Below, piece after piece: positions 1 through 12,297 of a stretch of DNA of 64,000 nucleotides. Position 1 is the stretch's first letter; each line of letters begins with the position of its first letter. The translations under genes and the position numbers were made by a program. The DNA is from Hoplostethus atlanticus (taxonomy: Eukaryota > Chordata > Actinopteri > Trachichthyiformes > Trachichthyidae), in contig JAXDDX010000001.1 of assembly GCA_034670405.1 (NCBI GenBank), forward strand, positions 12,757,501 through 12,821,500. Direction: 5' to 3'. The notes beneath the pieces were generated by a model. It was not told the origin of the DNA. It saw only the letters and a list, made by a program, of their open reading frames with translations, and ran no database searches.

Positions 1-68
1 CGCTCAGCAACCATCGCCATTGCATACATCATGAAGACAATGGGCTTGTCATCAGATGACGCCTACAG
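1..68 (+). CDS. dusp8: Dual specificity phosphatase 8, penultimate coding exon (partial)
   Basis: This is the 3' part of an exon that starts before the window. Read in frame 1 it gives RSATIAIAYIMKTMG then LSSDDAYR, the catalytic-domain segment directly after the phosphatase P-loop. In this family the P-loop reads HCLAGISR, so the first codon (CGC) is the invariant phosphate-binding arginine and the catalytic cysteine lies just upstream of the window. The exon stops at AG|GTACAC, splitting an arginine codon 2+1, and the reading frame resumes at 485. DUSP8 is a JNK/p38-directed MAP kinase phosphatase. DUSP16 is almost identical here; the C-terminal tail in the next exon decides for DUSP8. The a or b fish paralogue cannot be told. 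Confidence 0.9.
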
Positions 69-484
69 GTACACATTCACCCCCATCTGCCACCAGCTGA
101 GCTTAGGTGTCAGACCCAGTTAAAAGGCAACTCACTGTTGAAAGAAATGCTAGACGATTCTCTCAAACCCCCCAGTCGTGAGAAGTGGAATTGTTAGATG
201 GCTGCCAGAGAAGGCAGTAGGCACAATAGGCTTTGCTTTGCCTTGTCTGGAAAACACTGCCACTGGATCATGTGTTGTGTAGCAGTGAAAGAGTTCACAC
301 CCAAGGCCTAGTTCATCTTGGGTAATTCTGATCTTAGAAAGTCTGATGTGTTTCCAGGCATGTCTATGAAGTTCAAACCCATGCTCTACCTTAGGCCATA
401 GATAGTAGTCACCCTATTTTCCAGAGTTTTCTTAAAATTGGCATTGTAGAACTAATGTTTTCTCACTTTGTTCCCTCCTAACAG
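69..484 (+). other. dusp8: dusp8 intron
   Basis: This 416-bp intron runs from the donor AG|GTACAC to the acceptor at 484, after the pyrimidine-rich stretch TTGTTCCCTCCTAACAG. The TCCTAAC just before the acceptor could be branch-point-like. The flanking codons join as AG+G (Arg), giving ...DDAYR-FVKDRRPS..., as in DUSP8 and DUSP16. No other feature was seen inside it. Confidence 0.85.
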
Positions 485-1775
485 GTTTGTGAAGGACCGG
501 AGACCTTCAATATCCCCCAACTTCAACTTCCTGGGTCAGCTGCTGGAGTTTGAGAAGGGCCTGCGATTACTCCAAGCTTTGACCTCTGGCTCTGATGATA
601 AGAGTTCAGAGGGGAAAGCTCAACAACAGATCTCAGAAGTTAATGGGGTCAGCATGGGGTTTGAGGTAAACGGTCACCACAGTAACCATGAGTCATCCGT
701 GGCAGAGCCACAGATCCCTCCAGTACCCAAGTTGCCGTCACCTACCTCTCTCCAGCAGGGCTTCAATGGCCTCCACCTCTCTGCAGAGAGGATCATGGAC
801 ACTAACCGGCTCAAACGTTCCTTCTCCCTGGACATCAAGTCAGTCTACTCCTCCAGCAGCCCCCACTCTCCACGCCTCGCACCCACACACTCTGAAGATG
901 TCCCCAAGCTCTTCAAGCTTGATAGCCCAGGAACAAGTTCCTCCAACGGTGTCTGCCCCCAGTTTTCCCCCGCCCTAGACAGCCCTGGCTCCTTGGATTC
1001 ACCCTTCCCCTCACCAGGCAGTGGGGGCAGCATCGGAGGTTTGGGGCACGGAGGAAGTGAGGGCGTCGTTCGGTCTGGTGGTTCTTCCTCATCCAGACCC
1101 AGGAGGAAAGCCAAGCACAGCTCTGGCTCTGGCCCTGGCTGCAGCCCCAACAGTTCCCCAGTCCACTCCCACCCATACCAACCCCCCCAGTCCCTCAGCC
1201 TGTCGCTGGGCCACAAGAGCCCCAGCCCGGACGAGAACCTGAAAGGCTCCCTGCTCCTGTCCTTACCCTCTCTGCCCTCTCTGGGGTCTGGGGCCATGTG
1301 GACCAAACACAGAGACACTGTGCAGGCCACCACACCTGTCACCCCTGTCACCCCCACTGCAGACGCCCCATGGCACTTCGGAGCAGAGGAGGGCGTCGAG
1401 GGAAAGATGGAGCTGGGAGGAGGAGGAGACCGAGGGAGAGACGAGTCGTCGGTGAGGTTCGGGAGCAGCTCGGCATACGTGGCGTTCGGGTGCAGCGAGG
1501 GTGTGCGACTACGAGACAAATCCCAGAGGGAGAAGCCCTTAGCGCCTCAGACACAGAGAGACCATCGGGACTCGACGTCGTCATCCGCGGTGAGCGTGTC
1601 CAACAGCACAGTTGCAAACAGCAGCGGGCCCGTGTCAGAGAAGCAGTTCAAGAGGCGCAGTTGTCAGATGGAGTTTGAGGACGGCATCTCCGAGACGCGG
1701 TCCCGAGAAGAGCTAGGGAAGATCGGGAAGCAGTCTAGCTTCTCTGGGAGCATGGAGATCATCGAGGTATCCTGA
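485..1775 (+). CDS. dusp8: Dual specificity phosphatase 8, terminal coding exon
   Basis: The exon begins at the acceptor at 484 and encodes 429 residues after the split arginine, to TGA at 1773-1775. It opens with FVKDRRPSISPNFNFLGQ and LLEFEKGLRLL, the end of the phosphatase domain. A long Ser/Pro/Gly-rich tail follows. Tail blocks I recognise from DUSP8 are SLQQGFNGLHLS (about 747), DTNRLKRSFSLDIKSVYS (about 798-852), PKLFKLDSPG (about 903) and the C-terminus QFKRRSCQMEF...SFSGSMEIIEVS (1644-1772). DUSP16 shares the extreme C-terminus, but the LQQG/GLHLS and KLFKLDSPG blocks fit DUSP8. A basic patch RPRRKAK (about 1097) could be a nuclear signal. The protein should dephosphorylate JNK and p38. 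Low-complexity Ser, Gly and Thr-Pro-Val runs separate the blocks. ATG 468 lies in the intron and is not a start. Confidence 0.93.
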
Positions 1776-3919
1776 CAGACAATAGAACGGATCAGAGCTG
1801 GCCCTTGGGGGCAAAAATGGACCTGGTTAGAGGGAGTAGAAGAGGACAAGTGAGGGGGGACAGGAGAGTATTTGCTGTGCTCCCCACACAGACAGTGTTA
1901 AAGACTCCAACTGAGAGAAGGACAAACAGATAGATACACAAACAGAGAGAGATAATGTGAATTGGTTAGCGTGCACACCTGGACTAGTGCTGTATAGCCC
2001 TCCGACAGACAGAAAGAGACTGCTATGTGGTGCGGGGCAGACCAGAACCATACAGAACTACCAAACAAAGCTAAAGAAACGTCTATAGGGGGGGAAGGGG
2101 GGGTGGCTGCAGGTGCTGAACCTAAACTTCAAAGTCTTCACTTTTCTGTGCTCTGTCACGGATTAAAAAAAAATGACCCTGGGCTAATGTTATCTTGTAT
2201 CCTGTGACCCATAGAGTGCCCTTGTTTTGACAGAGCTCTGATACAAACTACGCTTGCCTATGGTCAAATGTTGTGTGTTTCAGTGGGTATATAGCTTGTG
2301 ATTTGAACCAAGCCTCGTGTTCCCTCCTAAAGCTTTGGTGTCAGCAAGCCTCAACCCTAGCATGGCTATGTCTGCCCCCACCCCCCTCCCCATGGCTCTG
2401 CCTGCCAGACTCTATATAACAACATCAACCACAATAACAGACTTCTTAGCAGCACTGTGCCCTGTTCATGTCACCACAGCACAAAACCGGAGAGATCCTG
2501 CTGGCTCCTCTCTCTCTAAACCAAGGACTAATGACATAGGCGGTACTGCATCCAAAACAATGAAGGATCCTCTGTGTCTTTGGGGCGTCGATGAGGCGAC
2601 TTCTAGTGACCGTTGATGAAGATTCCCAGCGACGGGCAGTGTTTTCCCCCTAAAGCACAGTGTGTTTTCTCTGACATTGGCTCCCTTGTTTCCAGTGTTA
2701 ACAGTGTGATGTGACTGAGGTTTCGGGGTGGTGGGGAGGGTTCGGTTTAATCTCCCTCAATGTAGTGGAGTTCTGTACGCGCATGTCCATCACTCCACAG
2801 CCCCCATGTATACCCCCCACCCCTGCCCACCCTGCTCCCAGTCAGCATGCATCAGAAAGGCTGACAACAGACAGACAAATACTATATATACAATATGAAT
2901 ATATATAGCGATTTTAATGGACTTCTAATGGACTTTTCTGTTCAGTTATAGTTTTAATTTATTGTATCGGTTCATTCTGGTAATGAGAAATAATATAATG
3001 TTTTGTGGATTTTTTTTCTTTTTCTTTTGTTGATTTATTATTATTATTATTATTATTTGCTGTATGGTATTTATGAACACACACTCATACAAATACACAA
3101 ATTCAGCAAATTCAAGCAAGCAATATGTGCTGTTCCTTCTTTGGGGAGAGTGATGTATGACCTTGAAATGCACTTTTCTGCTTTCTGATCTCCTTTGACA
3201 ACAAGTCCAATTACCATTCACTCCCAAAACACCCTGGCAACATGAAACTCAATAAGCCATCTTTCTGGTTCGGTCTGGTCGGTGTAAAGAAGATGGCACA
3301 GACCTCCCACTGTTAAGATCTTTAATAACAGGATCCCTATTTGGGCAGTGGGCGTTCATGGAGTCATGACAATTGAGGGCTCTCGCGTCAACTAAAGAGA
3401 CTGTGTGTGGGAGACGGAGTCGCACGGTGCTGTCTGATCAGTCTCCCCTACAGTAAATGTTAGAAAACATTTCTGCCAATTTCTCGAGGGTTCACGTAAC
3501 AACAACTATATGCAAAATAAATGCACGCTGCTTCACAAGTTTGAGGTTCAAAGACATCCGACTCACAACTCTGGCGCTGGCTGTTGCACAGTGCACCGCC
3601 ACACGCCGAGGTAGCCAGCACTAGTTTAATCATCATAGTGTGTCCCCCCCCCCAAAGCTGAAACAAACACCCTCACACCCATCATATACTGTATGCACTT
3701 ACACATATATTTACACATGTAAAGCATAGACACACACACCCTTTTGTTTGTTCTCAGGGGATCTTTCAGTGAGCCAAGCCCAGCACAGGGTACACAGCTG
3801 CTGGTACATCAGCACAACGCATGTCCCTAAAGCTCCCTTCGCTTTCCTTCTCTCTTTTTCTCTTCTCTATTATTTTCCAAAGCTTTGATAAAAACTGCGT
3901 AACAAAACGGAAAGAAAAA

Positions 3920-3925
3920 AATAAA
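3920..3925 (+). terminator. Possible proximal polyadenylation signal
   Basis: AATAAA within an A-rich stretch about 2.1 kb after the dusp8 stop. The A-rich setting makes a chance match likely. Confidence 0.25.
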
Positions 3926-4268
3926 GGATATCCATATCCTGAAGGCGGAAGAAATGAAAACTTTGCTCTCCTGGTGCGAGATGGTTATTTATTTATAATG
4001 TAATATGTGTTTCTTTCTTCGACCCTTGATTAGCTTTTCTCTATGGCAAATTCTGCCCTTTGACCTTGACCCTATGTGCTGCTGTAGCTAAGTTCAGATA
4101 GATTTCCTGTGTTCGGTTCTCCCCCCCTAACTGGCCCGAGGCTCAAGCAGCTTCTCCTTTCCTTTCCTTCCTTCCTTTCTATATTTTTAAGAAAGATGTT
4201 GTTAGAATTATTTATGACATGTAACAAAATGATGCAGGCTGTCCCAATTGCTAAAATTGTTGGTATTG

Positions 4269-4270
<2 letters not shown>

Positions 4271-4310
<40 letters not shown>

Positions 4311-4324
4311 GTTGTTGTTGTTGT
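4271..4324 (+). repeat. (TTA)13 then (GTT)5 compound trinucleotide repeat
   Basis: An uninterrupted TTA run is followed directly by a GTT run, inside the presumed dusp8 3' UTR. In RNA this would be a single-stranded UUA/GUU tract. Confidence 0.95.
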
Positions 4325-4506
4325 GTAAATAGCAACGTATCTAAGAACATTGAATATAGGTGAGTTTTTAAAAGAAAATCCTGATACCTTAGGCTGCTTG
4401 ACGCAAAAATACCTCAGGTTCTATTGAAAGGCTTTTCCTTCCCCTGTACATGTTTTGTGAAAATGAGACAAAAATACAGACATGACAAAATATGAACTCC
4501 TCTCTG

Positions 4507-4535
4507 CTTCTTCTTCTTCTTCTTCTTCTTCTTCT
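4507..4535 (+). repeat. (TTC)n trinucleotide repeat
   Basis: About nine CTT/TTC units on the plus strand, near the presumed 3' end of the dusp8 UTR. It is a GAA/TTC purine-pyrimidine tract. Confidence 0.95.
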
Positions 4536-4790
4536 GTGCTTGCATGGGGATGAACGGGGCTGGGAATTCCTCAGCACGGACGTACAAGGCATTAAGAGAT
4601 CCCGGAGAGGTCTTGGAGTCTTGTTATTGATTTTGTGTTTAACAAACACCACTCGGACCACATAACACAGCTCCATTGATTCTTTTGCCAGACAGTTCAG
4701 GACGCCATGGGCCGGTGATGAATTATTTAATAGAAAAGCAATATTCAAAGTCATTGCCTAGAAAGAAATGACCAAATTATCTGGAGATTT

Positions 4791-4796
4791 AATAAA
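4791..4796 (+). terminator. dusp8: Candidate distal dusp8 polyadenylation signal
   Basis: AATAAA followed by GTGATTATAATGTCGTT, so a GT/T-containing stretch lies close downstream as expected for a cleavage site. It is the last canonical hexamer before the microsatellite-rich intergenic DNA. Confidence 0.45.
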
Positions 4797-5178
4797 GTGA
4801 TTATAATGTCGTTAGATTGGATCGCACGTCAACACAGAGCTTTTCCACCAACACAATATGGGTGAAATAGACGTATGTAATAGATGTAGTAGCCGACTGT
4901 ATCCCAGGGTCATGAAACAGTTTCTACATATAGGAGGCAATGTTGGCTCTTACGATTCACATAAGAATTAACAAAGGGAAATTCAGAATTACAAGGTTTT
5001 TCCAGGCCACTGACAAATGTACCGACAGTATAAGCTAACTACTAGCTCAGAGAAGAAATACGCCCCTGGGTGCACCGCCAGATTGTGACAGGTCTGTGAC
5101 TCCATTAATAATACAGTCCCATGGGAAAGAGAAAGGGAGACAGAGAGACCCCCAGGCACAGGATATGAAAGAATATGG

Positions 5179-5179
<1 letters not shown>

Positions 5180-5230
<51 letters not shown>

Positions 5231-5351
5231 CGGTCCAGCCTGGGAATAGGAGGATCTAAAGCCATGCCTTTAAGGAGTGTCTCCCTGTTGTTCTCTCTCC
5301 GATTGGCTCATTGTCCATGTTATCCCTCTGCTTCCTCCTCTCCTCACTCAC

Positions 5352-5391
<40 letters not shown>

Positions 5392-5574
5392 CACATGGCA
5401 GGTTTTCAGGTCTTCACTCCTGTTTCCCCGTTCCACCTCTTTCTTATCTGTACGTGTCTGTGGGCACGGCACTGGGAGGGAGGCTGCTGAGGGTGCGGTG
5501 TTTGCCAAATGATGTGATGTGTTTGAACAGCGCTTACCTCCAGGGGATGAGAGAATGAGATGAGGTAGTGGTGT

Positions 5575-5623
<49 letters not shown>

Positions 5624-5977
5624 TGTGTGTCCATGCATGAGAAAGAGAGAGATTTAGAGAGAGGGGAAGGTATTTGCCTCCAGAGAACATAGTCTACTTG
5701 AATGTTGGGGGGGAAAAAAACAAACAGCTTCCAAATCCAGTGGGGGGCCAGTTCATCCTGGACCTCTATGGGGGCTTGACTACAAAGGCGGTTTTGGTTT
5801 CATGATGTCACGGTGGAATTTCACCTTGTTGAATCAAACAACATCTCTCCGCAAACAAAGTATCCCTCGCAAAGCCTCACCGTTTACAGCCCTCTATCCA
5901 GAACAACAGGTGTGTTGTCCTTGACAAATGAGGAAGTGGGAGCAGCAAAGAAGATGGAGCAATGAACGGCCTTTCAA

Positions 5978-6020
<43 letters not shown>

Positions 6021-6152
6021 GTACATCCAAAACCAGATGGCCCTTGGCCCTTTTCGATGAGCACAATGCTTTCTTAATGAGCGTTTCACCGAGTCCAATA
6101 GGAGACAGGCAGAGGTAATGGCATTACCAGCGTGTCCAGCTGAGTCCCACTG

Positions 6153-6202
<50 letters not shown>

Positions 6203-6222
6203 CGTGTGTGTGTGCGTGTGCA
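5180..6222. repeat. Cluster of five GT/CA microsatellites
   Basis: Five separate long alternating purine-pyrimidine tracts occur within 1.05 kb, in both orientations: GT 5180-5228, CA 5352-5388, GT 5581-5620, CA 5980-6018, GT 6155-6222. Opposite-orientation pairs could cross-pair as long imperfect hairpins. Confidence 0.95.
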
Positions 6223-7790
6223 TGAAGCCTGGAAGCTTATTTTACGCCCATCAGGGGAATTTCCCCTGACAGGACCGCCACAATAATGGAATACATAATA
6301 AATCTCACCTTCACTTTCATTCTTTCTACACGACCAGCCAACCTATTGTGTCGGAGCGTCTATCTATCCGTTGGATCATAACAGATAATCCCTTCACAAT
6401 ATGCTCCCTCTGTGTGTGTGGGCGTGTGTGTGTGTGTGTTTATTTGTTTTTCAAGGTGCCCTCAGCGAGTATTATATGGATCTGCATCTCATAGAGCAGG
6501 TCAGGTCACCTACCTATCTACAGTATCTGTGCTGAAGTCTGCACTTCTGTGTAGGTTTCACATTACCAATGTACTGTACTTCTTGGGTGCCCTGAAATAG
6601 CACGCTGGACCGATATTCATAGTTAACACTTGGTTAACGCTTCGCTGTCATTCATGTCTTGACAGGCCGGGTATTCTGAGTGCCTCTTTCGTTTACACGT
6701 TCTTTGTTTTTGTGAAGCAAAATATCGTATTTGCAATTTTGATTGAATTTCAGTTCTTTTCATGTCTTGTCTAATGGATGGCGGGAAAGTCAGTGGGTGG
6801 CAATGCTAGGGAATCAGCACAAAAAATGAATGCAGATTGTGTGTGTGTATGTGTGTGTGTGTGTGTGTGTGTACATGTATGCATTGTGTTTGTGCATGAA
6901 CATGAGATGTGCTTGTGTGTGCATGTGTGTGTGTTGCAGTGTGTCTCTTCGGTTGATGGCTACCAGACGTGTCCATGCTGAGTGGCTGCCTGGCGCCTGG
7001 TCCCAGGCCTTCTATATGGAAACTGTTAGGAACGTTACGTCAGCACGGCACTCAGCGCTTTTCCACTCTCACGCATGTGGACGCTCTTTGGGATTGCACA
7101 CACACACATGCATACAGAATGTACTCACACGCATACAGACGCCGATATTCTCACAGAACATATTCTCTTTCCCTCCCCCCCTCTCTCTCTCTCCCACTCT
7201 CTTTTATACTCAGAGACACACACAAGAATTCTCAAATACACACTCATTACACACATTCGCTGCTCAAAAGTTACGTCATCACAGCATTCCTCTCTTTTCC
7301 ACGCGTCAGCGAGAATGACTGATTCCAAACAACATTTTTTTGCCCTATTTTTTTTCCATGGAAAACTCTTGTCCTTATATAACCCTAAGATGGCAGCCTA
7401 CTCTTCCATTTCTCTCGGTCTCTCTGTCTGTGTCTCTCTCTCTCTCTCCCTCTCTCTCCAAACAGTCTCTCCTCCCTATCTATCTCTCACGCAAGGAGGC
7501 ATAAAGGGGAGCTGTGGGCTGGGAGGCCGGGCAGATGTGGTAGTTCCCCTCTCCCCTGTGCCAGGCCAGCAATAGCCTTGGTATAAACATATGTGTCCAA
7601 TATTCCCTCCCTGCTGTTGCCCTCTCACAGTCACAAGCATTCATCAATCTGTCTTCTTTTCAACATGAATTACAACTCACCGCAATGAAATCAACTAAAT
7701 GAATGAATAGAGAGATCATTAGTGCAGTTGCTTCAGTAGCGAACGGCAGCATGTGTGGCCCGTGGTGAGAATCCCTGGCTGGCTCTGGAG

Positions 7791-7814
7791 CTGCTGCTGC
7801 TGCTGCTGCTGCTG
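7791..7814 (+). repeat. (CTG)8 trinucleotide repeat
   Basis: Eight uninterrupted CTG units. Translated in one frame they make a leucine run that mimics a signal peptide, but there is no ATG in that frame. Confidence 0.95.
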
Positions 7815-8423
7815 CTCAGCGGGCCTCAGGTAATCCGACTTAATGCAGTGAGCGTTGTCATGGCCACCTGTGTATTACACATTGCAGCAATACAGCAAGA
7901 CGGAGGGGGGCGTCTAGACTGGCAAATCACTCTAAAACAAAGAGAGGCTACCAGGAGCAAGACAGCGCTGTCTGGAGGTTATGCTTTCAACGTGAACAGC
8001 AAAGCGTTCACAGAAATGGTCACGATCAAGGGGAGGACGGATTTAATATTATCTGTCGATCAAGGCGATTGAGCTGATAATCAGAGGTGTTTCATTTGTG
8101 CACTGAGCAGCAAAAGGTCCGTGGATGAGAAGCCATTCTGGTTAGTCGAGCGGTTATGTTATGTAACTTACTGCTGCCACCTACTGTTGGCTCCCAGTCA
8201 AACTCGAGCCGCTCCAGCTTGTCCCCTGACATAAAGGTGAGAGGCGATCAATAGTTTTGTTCCGCAAGTCAAGCCAGCGGCAGATTGAATATACATCAGT
8301 CTGTCGGTCCTCAGGTTTCGCTTAGCATCTGTTTTCAGAGGAAGCAAAAAGAATGAATAGAGAGAGAGAAAGTAAATGCAAGAGGGAGAGAGCTTGTGTG
8401 TGTATCTTTATTTCTGCCCTCAA

Positions 8424-8463
<40 letters not shown>

Positions 8464-8599
8464 CATACGTATGTGTGTGGCACTCTCTCTTCACTGTCAA
8501 TGAGTGTGAGTGTGTGCATGTATGGTTAAAGTGCTGACTAAAGCAGCTGGTGGTGCTGACATCTGTCTCTGTCTCTAATGGTGGAACAGACTGCAACAG

Positions 8600-8600
<1 letters not shown>

Positions 8601-8678
<78 letters not shown>

Positions 8679-8690
8679 CTCTCCTCCCCA
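8601..8690 (+). repeat. (CT)n microsatellite
   Basis: A pure CT/TC run to 8674 followed by interrupted CTCT units. It is a mirror-symmetric polypyrimidine tract, with a (CA)n tract 85 bp downstream at 8775-8806. Confidence 0.95.
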
Positions 8691-8771
8691 CCCACCCACC
8701 CCCAACATCAGCCCCATCAGCACTCTCTGCCCAGGTCCCAACCCCATCAGTGCATCCACACAAACGTGGGT

Positions 8772-8809
<38 letters not shown>

Positions 8810-9976
8810 CCTGCTCCTGTAGTCAGCAGCGCAGCGCACACAGCAGTACATATCCCATATCAGCGCCTGCACCTCCAAAACCACATCCCGGACCACCACC
8901 GAAGAAGATAGTGCCTAGGGTGCATGTGGCACTGCTGACACAAGGTCAGACATTGCCTCATCCCCCTAAATGATCAAGGACGGGATAAGAAGTACAGTAA
9001 CTTAATCACAGGTCTGTGGGTGATGCACAGTCGAATTCCTCGCCTTACGTCATCGTCTCCCCTTCAGGTCGAACGCGTACTGCAAGATTTGTTGAGCCAA
9101 TTAAGTACCAAAACTGCCTCTTTTTCAAGATTAGTGTGCACTGAAAGAGCCTGCAGCTGTTGCGTAATACGTTCACATACTTTCATGGGTTAGGTTTTGA
9201 CCAGATTTAGCCCAACGTAGGCCATAACACACAGCCAGCTTTAGAGCATCACGGGGGGAAACTTTGGCCTTAATTTTTCTCAAAAGCTCTCTCAGGTCAA
9301 ACTGGGCTTAAAAACGTCTCCATACTTGGTAGATTTTGCACATAATCGGTTTAACAAATCTCACAGTACGTCTCCAGAGAAGTTGAGGACTTGAAGGCCT
9401 CTCTGAGACAACGGCTGAAGCCCTGACACACAGCAGACTGCTTGCTGACACACACTGTCTGTGGCTGCTGCTCTGTTATCATTTCTCTACTCTTTGCCCA
9501 TGACCTCAGAGCCACATGTAAGCTATTTCTGTTGAGTTGCTGCTGGCTGAAAATGACTTCATGTCTGATTTGCCCTGTACCAGGGTGGGGGAGGGGGAAA
9601 ACCCGTATCACTTTGTTCATGGAAAACGAAACTGCATGAAGACAGCATGCTGCTTTGATACGTGAATAATCTGTTCGTTAGTTTTGGTTTGATGCGCCTG
9701 CGGCGAGACTGTAGCAAGTGCGGCACCTCCCCTCCCCTGCATCCCTTGCTACGGTTTCCAAATCCTCCTCTCTCTTATACCCTAAGCTGCCTTTGGCCTC
9801 CCTCTTCTTCTGGTCTCCCATCTCTCCTCCTCTTTAATCCATTACAGCTCTCTGCTCTCCTCTAGTCAGCCTCTTTTCTATTCTGTCCTTCACCCCCTCA
9901 ACTTCCCATCTTTCTTAACTCTAGCACCGGATTTACTCTCCTACTGTAATTCCAAATCCATCCTCTTCTTTCCTCC

Positions 9977-9977
<1 letters not shown>

Positions 9978-10035
<58 letters not shown>
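9978..10035 (+). repeat. Compound (TC)n(AC)n microsatellite
   Basis: About 48 bp of TC passes directly into an AC run, a common compound microsatellite in fish genomes. Confidence 0.95.
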
Positions 10036-10199
10036 CCTTTCAATCACTTGTCTCCCTCTTTCTCTCTCTCTCTCCAGGGTGGGTGGTTGAGTGCTGGAGC
10101 CAGGTAGGTCTGCAGACATGAGTAATGTGGCTAAGACTTGACTCACACACTAAGAAATCAGCCGTCAGTGTGGAGCCAGCCATGACACAAGCACAAGCA

Positions 10200-10234
<35 letters not shown>

Positions 10235-11016
10235 GATAGAGAATCGACACAGAGGCAGACAGACTTGGTGGTGCCGACAATCTGAAACCTCATCATACAA
10301 GCGGCCTCCTCATCACCCTGTATTATGTGATCATTGTTGAGAAACTGAAAATGAATCCATCGGCCAATGGTGAGATCAGACTGCTAACAGTAAGACGTAT
10401 CGGACCGTGTGACTGGAACCATTTAGCACAGTGCATATCAGGAATGTGCAATATTTAGCTCATGACTTACTGCACCACTGGCACACTGACGGCTACATCA
10501 AACGTCTGACACATGTACATACTGCATCATGGCAACATTCAGCTTGCTCTCTCGGTATTTAAGACTGGCTCTCTGTGAATCGTTCACCAACCGGTCCAAG
10601 AGTAACTGAAATAAGACAGTTTCATTCCAAAATGAGACACCCACCATATGAAAAGTGTGATATTATTCAAGTCGGTAGCTGATCTTGAGCCTTGTACTTA
10701 CAAAGTAGTAACACTTCCAGGATGTAATCGTCTGTGTGTTTAAATATTGAGCACTGAACATCAAGTGAGATGTTTTTTTTCTCTAAAATAGGGTAAACAG
10801 CATTTTGGAATGAAACCCTTCAAAGCCGTATAGCCGTCTGACGTAGATGACGTGATAACATTAGTGTCATATAATATAAATGGCTCATTCAGATATTGTA
10901 TACTTTTGTGATCCCTTTGTCAGTCGTTCCCCCCGTGCTCACCTTGGCACACACAAGCTGAATGGACTGACAAGCATTTCTCATCAACAGAGAGGGTTCT
11001 TACCAATGAACACACA

Positions 11017-11057
<41 letters not shown>

Positions 11058-11235
11058 CTCATTGCATCTATTACACATTTATTATTCATGTGAGAGTAAT
11101 GTGAGGTGTCTCCGTTTTAATGCCTCCTAATGGCTTTTTGAGTTACCGCCGCCAGCTATGAATAAATCATATCAGTCATGCCGCAGCCAATACCTCACCC
11201 TGGCAACACCGAGCTGATCCATAGGTATGTGGTTA

Positions 11236-11267
<32 letters not shown>

Positions 11268-11365
11268 TTGATGATGCTGGTTGTTACAGTATGTCTGTTC
11301 TATTTCTGATCCAAAAAAGTCAGATAGACATCAACTGTTTTTCCCTGATCACAATATGATGTGAA

Positions 11366-11409
<44 letters not shown>

Positions 11410-12120
11410 TCAGAGGGTCTTCGGGGGGTTACAAGGCAGTCATACTCCACATTCCCGGGCAGAGCGGCTTGATTAATTGATTAATTGAAGTTGATTGTAG
11501 GTGGCGGTACCATGTGTTGTTAATGTACCTATGAACAGGGCAGCTTAGGCAACTCTCTCTTGTTATCTTATGCACGTTTTCAGATCCTACACTTACCCTC
11601 CATTGTGAAAATCCAAAGTTGTGATTATGAAATGAAATGATATCCAAAACAAAACAAAGGAGTGAGTTCCGATGTTGACCCCACCAGTCACCCTCTTCAG
11701 GTGGCAATCTCTCTGAATAAGTAGAATAGAGGCAAATCTCTCCCATGAACTGCACTGGCTGGGATGGCGTGGGATGAGAACATATCGATCCCTGGATCAC
11801 TCAGTATTGACGAGAGGATGGATTTCAGGAAGTGACCTTGGCTTTACCCAGACAGGCACCTGACCAGAGGACAGCTCGTTTTCCCATAGAGCACATTTCT
11901 GGCACCGACTTCCCCTCTAAAAACAGACAGTGTAGAGTCACAGTGGGGTATACCCTTGTGAAGGGTATATAGGTGATGAGGTGGTTCATTGGAATTGAAA
12001 TGCTGCCATGTCCCACTGCTTTAATTGTGTGCATGTCATAAATAATGAGTGATGAGTCTTTTGGAAAATTCATGGGGGGGATTGTACAGCCAATACATGC
12101 AAGTAAAACAAAATACCAAA

Positions 12121-12297
12121 AAGATAGACTGCTCTGCAACTGAGCGGTCATAGGTTCAGTCCCTGTGGCAGCTAATGTATGTCCGTCAACATCCATGGGT
12201 TCTGTTGATGTGCTCTTGAGCAAGGCACCGAGACTCTACCTGCTTAGTGATTGTAAGTCCCTTTAGATAAGAGCCTCAGCTAAATGCCTAGAATGGA
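12121..12297 (+). mobile_element. tRNA-derived SINE with LINE-type tail (degraded)
   Basis: A pol III B-box-like GGTTCAGTCCC lies near 12153. The 3' part reads TGTAAGTCCCTTTAGATAAGA then GCCTCAGCTAAATGCC, a mutated form of the widespread fish SINE/LINE tail (consensus ...GTAAGTCGCT..GGATAAGAGCGTCTGCTAAATG). The middle includes GAGCAAGGCACCGAGACTC, another block common in fish SINEs. The boundaries are approximate. Confidence 0.7.

Larger units (their letters stand above)
1776..4815 (+). other. dusp8: dusp8 3' untranslated region (extent inferred)
   Basis: No convincing coding frame follows the dusp8 stop for several kilobases. The stretch is increasingly AT-rich, contains ATTTA-type elements (for example near 3986), and ends near an AATAAA at 4791. 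It holds three trinucleotide runs: (TTA)n at 3034-3057, (TTA)13(GTT)n at 4271-4324 and (TTC)n at 4507-4535. A 3' UTR of about 3 kb would suit a dosage-sensitive phosphatase transcript, but the end is inferred from signals only. The small open frames inside are chance or repeat-derived. Confidence 0.5.
4816..12120. other. dusp8-mob2 intergenic DNA, microsatellite-rich
   Basis: I see no credible gene here. Dinucleotide tracts include (GT)n 5180-5228, (AC)n 5352-5388, (GT)n 5581-5620, (AC)n 5980-6018, (TG)n 6155-6222, (GT)n near 8428-8461, (CT)n 8601-8690, (CA)n 8775-8806, (TC)n/(AC)n 9978-10035, (CA)n near 10201-10233 and (GT)n near 11371-11406. Open frames across these tracts are repeat translations. 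Near 7791 a (CTG)8 run precedes CAG|GTAATC. Confidence 0.7.

Noticed and set aside
468..484. ATG at 468 as the start of an independent 435-residue protein
   Set aside because: It lies in the intron just before a good acceptor; the homologous protein continues from the exon at 1-68.
845..1519. Long minus-strand open frame opposite dusp8
   Set aside because: It is a shadow of the GC-rich dusp8 exon; the plus strand carries clear DUSP8 motifs.
5180..6222. Regularly spaced repeats as a CRISPR-like array
   Set aside because: The units are simple GT/CA microsatellites with unequal spacing in a vertebrate genome.
7755..7835. Signal-peptide-like frame with a leucine run before CAG|GTAATC
   Set aside because: The frame has no ATG (it begins at GTG), and the leucines come from a (CTG)8 microsatellite.
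11825..12223. 132-codon minus-strand frame
   Set aside because: It overlaps a tRNA-derived SINE and has no recognisable domain.
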